A stretch of DNA of 64,000 bases from Caprella mutica (taxonomy: Eukaryota > Arthropoda > Malacostraca > Amphipoda > Caprellidae), in NCBI GenBank assembly GCA_947561585.1, contig CANNZV010001108.1, positions 62,001 to 126,000 of the forward strand. The letters are read 5' to 3'. Positions 13,001 to 25,000 of this stretch are shown piece after piece. Position numbers and translations under genes: made by a program. The notes below the pieces were generated by a model. That model was given only the letters and a program-made list of their open reading frames with translations, did no database searches and had not been told where the DNA came from. How positions within the stretch are numbered: the stretch's first letter is position 1; every line of letters starts with the position of its first letter.

Positions 13001-16000
13001 ACAATTGAGCAATCTCTATCCTGTTTGTACAGTTGCTGATATATTTTAGCACTAGGTGATATTTTAGCACTAGGTGATATTTTAGCACTAGGTGATATTT
13101 TAGCACTAGGTGATATTTTAGCACTAGGTGATATTTTAGCACTAGGTGATATTTTAGCACTAGATGATATTTTAGCACTAGGTGATATTTTAGCACTAGG
13201 TGATAGCATTAACGGCACACACTGTGTAAAATGATATAGTAATTACCAACATCATATCCTCTCTTCACTATACTAATGTTATTTAGTACATGAGTTGGTA
13301 CCTCTATCTTGTTGATAACTGTACTCTCTAGGCCTACTTCCTTATCGCACTATTTACTTATGATAATTCAGCAGAAACTGTCATGTGAACCAGATAAGAG
13401 TGGTACTATTATGAAGTACTCTAGGTACTCTGTTGTTAGAGTACTCTATGTTGTTAGAGTACTCTATGTTGTTAGAGTACTCTATGTTGTTAGAGTACTC
13501 TATGTTGTTAGAGTACTCTATGTTGTTAGAGTACTCTATGTTGTAAGAGTACTCTATGTTGTTAGAGTACTCTATGTTGTAAGAGTACTCTATGTTGTTA
13601 GAGTACTCTATGTTGTTAAAGTACTCTATGTTGTTAAAGTACTCTATGTTGTTAGAGTACTCTATGTTGTTAAAGTACTCTATGTTGTTAAAGTACTCTA
13701 TGTTGTTAGAGTACTCTCTTAACTATGGTGACTCTAGTCAGAGAACTATTAAAATGTTCCATCAACTTTAATGTCCTATTCATATCAATATACTTACAAG
13801 TATATATATATCATTCATAACAATATACTAGCTACCATTCATAACAATATACTAGCTACCATTCATAACAATATACTAGCTACCATTCATAACAATATAC
13901 TAGCTACCATTCATAACAATATACTAGCTACCATTCATAACAATATACTAGTTACCATTCATAACAATATACTAGCTACTATTCATAACAATATACTAGC
14001 TACCATTCATAACAATATACTAGCTATCATTCATAACAATATACTAGCTACCATTCATAACAATATACTAGCTACCATTCATAACAATATACTAGCTACC
14101 ATTCATAACAATATACTAGCTACCATTCATAACAATATACTAGCTACCATTCATAACAATATACTAGCTATCATTCATAACAATATACTAGCTACCATTC
14201 ATAACAATATACTAGCTACCATTCATAACAATATACTAGCTACCATTCATAACAATATACTAGCTACCATTCATAACAATATACTAGCTACCATTCATAA
14301 CAATATACTAGCTACCATTCATAACAATATACTAGCTACCATTCATAACAATATACTAGCTACCATTCATAACAATATACTAGTTACCATTCATAACAAT
14401 ATACTAGCTACTATTCATAACAATATACTAGCTACCATTCATAACAATATACTAGCTACCATTCATAACAATATACTAGCTACCATTCATAACAATATAC
14501 TAGCTACCATTCATAACAATATACTAGCTACCATTCATAACAATATACTAGCTACCATTCATAACAATATACTAGCTACCATTCATAACAATATACTAGC
14601 TACCATTCATAACAATATACTAGCTACCATTCATAACAATATACTAGCTACCATTCATAACAATATACTAGCTATCATTCATAACAATATACTAGCTATC
14701 ATTCATAACAATATACTAGCTACCATTCATAACAATATACTAGCTACCATTCATAACAATATACTAGCTACCATTCATAACAATATACTAGCTACCATTC
14801 ATAACAATATACTAGCTACCATTCATAACAATATACTAGCTACCATTCATAACAATATACTAGCTACCATTCATAACAATATACTAGCTACCATTCATAA
14901 CAATATACTAGCTACCATTCATAACAATATACTAGCTATCATTCATAACAATATACTAGCTACCATTCATAACAATATACTAGCTACCATTCATAACAAT
15001 ATATCATTCATAATTCATCTCTATTGGCAATTTGAAAACAAAAACACTTCATTCATAACAAATGAAAGAAAATGTTATTGTTTATATCAAATTTTAGTTC
15101 AATAATATTGAAAGTTTTCACTCTCTCTCTTCAGTATTTCTACCATTGATTTTAGTGTGTTATTGTACACAGCAATGCAATTATATGTTAAATGTTACTT
15201 TTTGAGTCTTTTCCTCAAATACCAAAGTATTAACTACCATTATTGAAATATCCTAATAATTATATCTAGTGATTATAAATAGAGTGTGGGGGTGAGTTAC
15301 GAATTTTCGGGCAGTTCCACATCTTCGGTCATATAAGAAAAGGTGAAATTTTGTAATGTTAACTCTTCATTTCATTGGTATCCATGATACCTGCAGGTAT
15401 CATGGATACCAATGAAACCCTAACCTATATGCTTTCTTATATGATCGAAGATGTAGAACTGTCCGATAATTCGTAGCCTACATAGTACATGTTCATATTA
15501 TCTATTGACTTCATTTGACTAAGAGTGCGCCATGTTCAAATGTATTACCAGTTGACACCTTTGTTATCTCTGTTATCAGCTGGTAATGGTGTGCTGTACT
15601 TAGCCTTATCTACGGTCACACTGATTTACACAGTGACATGTCTCTTCAATTGGTATTATTTGTTGTGCAAACCATTAGTCATTAATTGCCAATTTGTAAC
15701 TAGTTTATTCTGAATTGGCTCCTTATTTTTCCATATTTCAAATATTAGTGATCTATCTTATACCAGACAATATTAGTTTTGATAATGAAATATTGCTATG
15801 AACCATCAAGTCTTTAAGTCTACTTGGGTACATTGCATATATTTCTACCTACCTACTTTGATATCTTCTCCTAATGAATGAGTAACTTTTTTCGATAATT
15901 AAAGAATGTGGAGTGATCTAACTTCACTCTGGAAAATAAGACTTACCATTGCAAAGTGTCAGTTGTTTACAGTGATGATTTGATACTTTAGATACATTCC

Positions 16001-19000
16001 ACATAAGTGATATAGATGGTATAAACTGCATACGAGGATATTTGCGACACAGTCTCTATTTCACTATGACTGCTCTAACCCGCATGCAATGAGTCACTCT
16101 GTGAATGAGTGTGTGGAATGCATGTGTTCCTGCGGTGTGTAGTTATTATGAAATGGTCCGTATTCAATAGCATCTCGTAATCATCTCCAGATTCCATAGT
16201 GAAGAATGAATATCTAAAGGGATGTATACGTAACACAGTATGAAATATCTTTCTAAATCACTATTGAGTCTTCACTAGCCTTTGTTTCCAATCTAACTAA
16301 CCCTATATATACTATGCATTGATGTTGCTTCTATCTGAATGATATTATATAGTAGTTTGTATTAGAATCCTATGTTACGGATAAGATATTCATTGTGAAA
16401 TATTTAACATTTTATTGTACCCTGTTAATGTTACGAGTATAGTGTGTACCGTAAATGACGTAATACTGCATTATTATGATTCGCATTAATTATAGGTGTT
16501 ACTTGCTCTTCGTATTTTGATAGTCTGTTACGTCATCGATTGCATGCTTGCGTCACTGAGTATATTTTGTATATTGTTATCATATGTTATTATGCAACAG
16601 GTGCGATTGAAACAGTTATTGTACTCAATAACCTAACAGTCTGTTATCCGATTGTAAGGGGTTGAAGGGGAAGAATTAACCACTGGGTAACATTAGAATG
16701 TTCTCTCCGCAGTTTCTGCGGGTGTTAAGATTCTCCAATGTTCCCCAAGAGATGCATTAGTTTACAATGTTGCAATGCTTTGTGTCCTCTTACAATGCTT
16801 TGCAATGTTCCAATGCTCACTTTACATACAATACTTAGCTGTGCGTATTGTTTCTTTGAAGTTATTGTAGTGCAATGAGCAGTGTGAGGAACATAACAAC
16901 ATTGTGAACTCTATCTGACTGAAACTGATGACATTGACTGGTGTTCCTTGTATTTAGGGGTAATAGTGGTGCTTCTAGACTAACTGCTGGCGAAAGAAAA
17001 AAACTAAGTCACCTCACACCAGTTGTCTCCATCACACACCAGTTGTCCCCATCACACACCAGTTGTCCCCATCACACACCAGTTGTCCCCATCACACACC
17101 AGTTGTCCCCATCACACACCAGTTGTCTCCATCACACACCAGTTGTCTCCATCACACACCAGTTGTCCCCATCACACACCAGTTGTCCCCATCACACACC
17201 AGTTGTCTCCATCACACACCAGTTGTCCCCATCACACACCAGTTGTCCCCATCACACACCAGTTGTCCCCATCACACACCAGTTGTCCCCATCACACACC
17301 AGTTGTCTCCATCACACACCAGTTGTCTCCATCACACACCAGTTGTCCCCATCACACACCAGTTGTCCCCATCACACACCAGTTGTTCCCATCACACACC
17401 AGTTGTTCCCATCACACACCAGTTGTCCCCATCACACACCAGTTGTCCCCATCACACACCAGTTGTCCCCATCACACACCAGTTGTCCCCATCACACACC
17501 AGTTGTCCCCATCACACACCAGTTGTTCCCATCACACACCAGTTGTCCCCATCACACACCAGTTGTCCCCATCACACACCAGTTGTTCCCATCACACACC
17601 AGTTGTCCCCATCACACACCAGTTGTCCCCATCACACACCAGTTGTTCCCATCACACACCAGTTGTCCCCATCACACACCAGTTGTCTCCATCACACACC
17701 AGTTGTCTCCATCACACACCAGTTGTCTCCATCACACACCAGTTGTCTCCATCACACACCAGTTGTCCCCATCACACACCAGTTGTCCCCATCACACACC
17801 AGTTGTCTCCATCACACACCAGTTGTCCCCATCACACACCAGTTGTCCCCATCACACACCAGTTGTCCCCATCACACACCAGTTGTCCCCATCACACACC
17901 AGTTGTCTCCATCACACACCAGTTGTCTCCATCACACACCAGTTGTCCCCATCACACACCAGTTGTCCCCATCACACACCAGTTGTTCCCATCACACACC
18001 AGTTGTTCCCATCACACACCAGTTGTCCCCATCACACACCAGTTGTCCCCATCACACACCAGTTGTTCCCATCACACACCAGTTGTCCCCATCACACACC
18101 AGTTGTCCCCATCACACACCAGTTGTTCCCATCACACACCAGTTGTCCCCATCACACACCAGTTGTCCCCATCACACACCAGTTGTCCCCATCACACACC
18201 AGTTGTCCCCATCACACACCAGTTGTCCCCATCACACACCAGTTGTCCCCATCTCTTCCCCTCTGTTTTGTAATAGTCCTATTTCCCCTCTGTCCCTCTA
18301 GGCCTAAGTTTAGTGTCCGTAATTAGCCCCTCTAGTCCCTTTCTTTGCTCTAACCAACAAACTGTTCTCTGCCTTCATCGCACACTCTGCACCTTAGAGT
18401 TATCCTATACTATTCTTTGAACGGATCACTCCCAAAATTTAACGGCAGGTTACTGGACAATGAACAATCGCCCCCACCAAATTTCATTCAATTTGATTGA
18501 ATAATTTTCAGTTAAGCGAATAACAAGATGATAAATAAACGCTGGCTAAAATATTACCTTCCGCAAAATGCGAAGCTAATTATTACAACTAATGTTTGTA
18601 GCGACTCGGTCAAAGGTCAAGGTCATGGTCATTTATAACTCAAAAAGTATTGTACCATATTGCATGAAACTTGGTGGGACGATTGCTCATTATCCAGTTA
18701 TCAGTTTATTAGATTTCGGAGAGAATGGGTCAAAGCGGCGGCGAAGGTATGCGCTCTACCGAGTGCACGCAATCTAGTTCACTACAAAGTTATTGCCTAG
18801 TATGTTAGTACATTGCTATTTTCTGTAAAGAAAACTCCTGTGCTGCTAATAATTGATCAAGTGATATTTTTCATTCTATTGCTAGTTTTCCTATAGCACT
18901 ATTTCTTTCGTAGCGAACAACCGGAACTATTTCTTACTATTATTATATTTCTTTTGAGAAACTTGTTATATTTAATTGAAACATGTAAAACATGCCTTGA

Positions 19001-22000
19001 TTGATTGCATATTTTTATCAGTCTTATGTTTTTCGAATAACTTCCTATGAGTTGAATAAATAGAGAGAGTATTGTTGTAGAGCTGCATGAAGGTGCGCTG
19101 TGGTAAAATATACTGGCATTTAACCATTTTACTGCCTATGCAGGTATGCATTGTAATGCACCTGAATCACTGCAAGAGGAATTCTTTAATTACAAGCTAA
19201 AGGGATTATTAAATCACCGGATGAGGGATTTTCTCTCACCCCATTCCTCCTCTTCTCTCACCCCATTCCTCCTCTTCTCTCACCCCATTCCTCCTCTTCT
19301 CTCACCCCATTCCTCCTCTTCTCTCACCCCACTCCCCCTCTTCTCCCACCCCATTCCCCCTCTTCTCTCACCCCATTCCCCCTCTTCTCTCACCCCATTC
19401 CCCCTCTTCTCTCACCCCATTCCCCCTCTTCTCTCACCCCATTCCCCCTCTTCTCTCACCCCACTCCCCCTCTTCTCTTACCCCATTCCCCCTCTTCTCT
19501 CACCCCATTCCCCCTCTTCTCTCATCCCATTCCCCCTCTTCTCTCATCCCATTCCCCCTCTTCTCTCATCCCACTCCCCCTCTTCTCTCACCCCACTCCC
19601 CCTCTTCTCTCACCCCATTCCCCCTCTTCTCTCACCCCACTCCCACGTCACTCCCTGACCTTCATATTCCCTGTCTTTAAGGTAGCTTTTGTTATCTTTA
19701 AGACTTGAAGACTCACTTTCTGTTATTTTACCTTTAGTCTGTTGTAGCACATCTACTCCTGAGGAGTGGGGAACCATGCCTGTTGTCGGTAGTTTGCCTC
19801 CCTCCCTCCACCTGTTGTCGGTAGTTTGCCTCCCTCCACCTGTTGTCGGTAGTTTGCCTCCCTCCACCTGTTGTCGGTAGTTTGCCTCCCTCCGTCCACC
19901 TGTTGTCGGTAGTTTGCCTCCCTCCCTCCCTCCACCTGTTGTCGGTAGTTTGCCTCCCTCCATCCACCTGTTGTCGGTAGTTTGCCTCCCTCCCTCCACC
20001 TGTTGTCGGTAGTTTGCCTCCCTCCGTCCACCTGTTGTCGGTAGTTTGCCTCCCTCCACCTGTTGTCGGTAGTTTGCCTCCCTCCATCCATCTGTTGTCG
20101 GTAGTTTGCCTCCCTCCCTCCACCTGTTGTCGGTAGTTTGCCTCCCTCCATCCATCTGTTGTCGGTAGTTTGCCTCCCTCCATCCATCTGTTGTCGGTAG
20201 TTTGCCTCCCTCCACCTGTTGTCGGAAGTTTGCCTCCCTCCGTCCACCTGTTGTCGGTAGTTTGCCTCCTTCCACCTGTTGTCGGTAGTTTGCCTCCCTC
20301 CCTCCACCTGTTGTCGGTAGTTTGCCTCCCTCCACCTGTTGTCGGTAGTTTGCCTCCCTCCGTCCACCTGTTGTCGGTAGTTTGCCTCCCTCCGTCCACC
20401 TGTTGTCGGTAGTTTGCCTCCCTCCACCTGTTGTCGGTAGTTTGCCTCCCTCCATCCATCTGTTGTCGGTAGTTTGCCTCCCTCCCTCCACCTGTTGTCG
20501 GTAGTTTGCCTCCCTCCATCCATCTGTTGTCGGTAGTTTGCCTCCCTCCATCCATCTGTTGTCGGTAGTTTGCCTCCCTCCACCTGTTGTCGGAAGTTTG
20601 CCTCCCTCCGTCCACCTGTTGTCGGTAGTTTCCCTCCCTCCTTCCACCTGTTGTCGGTAGTTTCCCTCCCTCCCTCCACCTGTTGTCGGTAGTTTGCCTC
20701 CCTCCACCTGTTGTCGGTAGTTTGCCTCCCTCCACCTGTTGTCGGTAGTTTGCCTCCCTCCGTCCACCTGTTGTCGGTAGTTTGCCTCCCTCCACCTGTT
20801 GCCGGTAGTTTGCCTCCTTCCACCTGTTGTCGATAGTTTGCCTCCCTCCGTCCACCTGTTGTCGGTAGTTTGCCTCCCTCCCTCCACCTGTTGTCGGTAG
20901 TTTGCCTCCCTCCCTCCACCTGTTGTCGGTAGTTTGCCTCACTCCCTCCCTCCACCTGTTGCCGATAGTTTGCCTTCCTCTACCTGTTGCCGGTAGTTTG
21001 CCTCCCTCCCTCCACCTGTTGTCGGTAGTTTGCCTCCCTCCCTCCCTCCACCTGTTGCCGATAGTTTGCCTTCCTCTACCTGTTGCCGGTAGTTTGCCTC
21101 CCTCCCTCCACCTGTTGCCGGTAGTTTGCTTCCAGTACTCGGGGAGGGTCAGGGTTAAGGTTATGGAGGACCCTATAATGTGGAGGCAGGCCCCTCCCAT
21201 CCCCACCACACCCCTCACTGCCTCCTACCTGTGATGTCTTGCCTCCATTCCATCATCTTTAATTTCCACTGCCGCTTCACCAACTTTAAAATGTGCTAAT
21301 CTGTGCCATTGCTTTGATGACGTCATGGCAGAGCTACACTCTGATTGGCTGGCTAATTAGGCACCACTCCGTCACAGGCTTTTGATTGGAGGGGGGAGGG
21401 GGGGGTGTAGACTGTAGATGCACCTAGTCTAGACTACTAATGCTTTTAGTGCCATGCAGTCTAATACGCATACTTACCCTCTCTTTATAATAATAATATC
21501 ATGGGGACACTATTTATTTGTTATTTTCTAGTGTGACTGGATTATGAAAATAACTAGCAATGTAAAGCGTGATGAAGTAGCAAAGAGATGCACCTCTATT
21601 AGTAATCTATTGTTTAATTGCTATGCTGAGTAGTTGTGATTGACTGACAGTTACTAGCTCTATCTGTGACAGTTAGTGTGACGCACCACACCCGTGCAGC
21701 GTGTCACACTGTCAGGTGTGCGTAACATCTCACTAACTGCAGTCTGTATCATAAAGAGGCTAATTTCAAATGCACTTCAGAATGGTATGTCTTCAAAATT
21801 GGGATAAAGATCCAATTCTACCGGATATCTTCTCCATTGAAATTTTTCAAGTGAGCAATACTTCCAATTAATTTTGTACAACAATGCAGTAAATTACTGT
21901 ATGGTTATCAGTTTTATTGTCGGTATGTATTTAGATAGTTATTGATGTGCATAATTTGCAGTAATGTCCATCAAATCCCTCAGTAATTGCCAATAGCCCC

Positions 22001-25000
22001 CCACTCCATTCATCCCCCGTTATACACTGACAAACAGCAGCAACTACGGTAGAAGTGACGTCACGGGGCTACTGACGTCACTAGGCTCTAATTTCAGTGT
22101 GCTCATTAGTTGTGTATTTATATTGTGCCTTAGGAAGAACTAACCATTCATTGTCACCATTGAGAGGAAGGAGTGCATGTACCCTCTGTAAAATCAGTAA
22201 GGAGAACAGAATAGGCTGAGTTACGAATTATCGGTCTGTTTTACATCTTCGGTCATGTAAGAAAATAATATATAACTAGTAATGATTATTTCATTTATAA
22301 TGTATTTTCTTATATGACCGAAGATGTGAACAGTGAAACTGACCGATAATTCGTAAATTTTCCTAACTCTGAGCGTTACATTGACTGTTAATTATATCTC
22401 TATCATCTATCTACAGTAGGTAATTTGTTAAACTGCTTTCATTTCTAACATTGTGTTTTTGTTTCAGTTTGACTACCCTGACGTGCATACCATGCGGCAA
22501 GGTGCCCGAGAGCCCCACACCTACAATAATACCACCAAATCCCCTAACGTGGAGAGACTGCTGGCTCTAGACCCTGAGATACAACACACCAACCAGCAGA
22601 GACACCACCTTCTCCACCACAACAACCAACACAACATCAACGTACATGGGGGCCACCACCACCACCAGAAACAGTCTAGGGTGGCATCCAATGGTGGTGC
22701 CATGATCAGGTCCAGCTCAAACCCTCCCCCAATGAGCCATGGACCCGTTATAGCTGATAGTCACCAGCAAATGATGCACCACAACTACTCCCACCTCCAC
22801 AACCCAATTCAGAACACCCCACCCCCCAGTCACAACATGATGGGGGGTGGAAATGCTCCCAATGCTGCCGTTGTTAACATTCATGTTGCCGGGCATCACG
22901 GTCAGACTGTCATGGTCACTGACCAGGGCCATTACCTGCCTGATTTAGTCAGAGGTGAGTAAACTAACTCACCTCTGGGTATCTTCTCTGTTATCAAACT
23001 GATAAACATTTTCGTTCAAAAAATTAATTAAAATAGGAGGAGATGATCGAAAATGTGGAACCGTTCGATAACTCAGAACTTACCCTACTCCTAGTGACCA
23101 TAAGCTTTCTATACCATTCTTTTCCATACGATATTTGTTGCTATGAACTTTATTGGTAGATGTAAATTGATACTAAACCTTTTAAATCAACTAGTTTCTT
23201 TTGTTACTTTCCTAATTATCTTCTCATTTAATTTGCTAGTTAGGTCTGTTTCTGATAGATTGCATCGATTCAATTACAGATCGATAGTAAATAGTAAATC
23301 TCTTTGTCCATCTTCTTTGCTCCAGGTGTCCGTTCTCGTAGCAATGTGTCGGGTAGTATCGGGTCAAGAGAAGGCGGCTCCAGCGACACCTCCAGTGCCT
23401 ACTCTGGTTCCGACACCATGTGTCACAGTGTTCACTCCTTGGACCATGAGGATGTGGACCTCTCTGGACTGCAGGAGAGTGCTGTGGACTCTGATGAGGA
23501 GGACCTTGCGGAGAGCATCAAGGTAACATGCTTCACAAAAAACTCACCACAAAATGAGTGTTCTTGTTTATAATCTACATGTAGCTACCTACAATCTCTA
23601 CTTACCATTTTCTCTAAACTATTTTGGCGATAATCTTTATCTTACATATGTGCTATCGAAATGTGTTTACAATGTTCTAATGCACATCTAACATTAAGTA
23701 GCGAGTAACTCACACTGACTCTATTTACAGACCCTATCAGTTCGAGACGCTGTGCGAGAGTGTCTGGAGAAAGACCCTAACGAGCGGTCAGAAGATGACA
23801 TCACAGTGCTGCTAGAGTTCACTCAGCGGCTGCGTGCTTTTGCTGACAAGACGCACGCAGTGCGCAAGGCAATGTGCCAGGCCATGGTGTTTGCAGTGGT
23901 GGAGAAGGCAGGCACTGTCCTCATGAACGATGGCGAGGAACTAGACTCTTGGAGTGTTATTATCAATGGACATGTGGAGGTCAATGATGGCACTAACTCT
24001 TACCAACTACACCTGGGGGATAGGTGAGTCCATCTTCCCATTGGAGCACTATTTTCCACTACTTGTGAACCTGTCACATTATCTTATTTAATTAGGAAAT
24101 AGTTCTCAGTAACTAAATGTGAGTTTTCCACCATTGCAGCTTTGGCATTCCCCCCACCATGGAAAAGCTCTACCACCGTGGAGTCATGTGCTCCATGGTT
24201 GACGATTGTCAGTTTGTGTGCATCAGGCAGAGTGAGTATTACCGCATTCTCCACCAGGGGGAAGAGAACACCCTCAAGATAGAGGAGAATGGGGAGACAG
24301 TGCTCGTGATGGAGCAGAGGAACATAGAGGCTATTAAGGGCAAGGGGCCCATTGTCATAAAGGTAACTAGCTTTTAAAATGTACAGTCAAATCAATAGGA
24401 TATAGAGATATATCATTTAACTCGTTTGATTCAGCGGTAAATTACGAACTAGTTACTTTATTTACTATCTTGATTGATTTGAATTTAGATTGTTTAATTC
24501 CAAAGTACATTCTATGAATTAAAACAAGACAAGATTATATTGCTACTTTACTTATAATCAAAATAGAAATGAACTCATAGTTGTTTTTGTTTGTGATTTG
24601 ACAGGGTACCCCCGAGAGGTTGATGGCACAGTTGGTGGAGGTGGAGAATGTGATAGACCCCACCTATGTGGAGGATTTCCTCCTCACCCACCGCACTTTC
24701 TTGGACAGTCCCCTGGTGGTGGCTGACAAACTGCTGCAGTGGTTCGAGAACCCTTCCTATAGAAACCTTGTGACCAGAGTGGTGCTACTCTGGGTGAACA
24801 ACCACTTTACCGATTTCGAAATGGACCCCGTGATGATGAACTTCTTAGAGCAATTCGAAGAGGGTTTGGAGCGATGCAAGATGGAGGGACAGCTCCGCCT
24901 GCTGGACTTTGCTTGCGCTGCTAAAGCCAGGTCTCGAACAGTTACTCTCACCAGACCATCTAGGGATGAAATACTCCATTTCTCCATCCCCGGGGGGTAC

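Larger units (their letters stand above)
10821..22467 (+). other. RAPGEF2 intron 2 (11.6 kb), repeat-loaded
   Basis: GT-AG intron separating residues VIA and FDYPD, which are continuous in vertebrate homologues. It contains three palindromic MITE copies (10.5, 15.3 and 22.2 kb), six minisatellites (13.0, 13.4, 13.8, 17.0, 19.2 and 19.8 kb), pieces of a dispersed repeat (18.4 kb) and a cluster of TGACGTCA sites (21.3-22.1 kb). I see no gene inside it. Confidence 0.85.

Noticed and set aside
16941..18326. Three overlapping 400-460 codon frames ([14 protein letters not shown] repeats)
   Set aside because: All three frames are open because the 20-bp unit has no stop in any phase. The region is inside RAPGEF2 intron 2.
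19610..21218. Minus-strand frames of 400-494 codons rich in Gly, Gln and Arg
   Set aside because: They are a product of the stop-free compound minisatellite in an intron. No domain or conserved flank.
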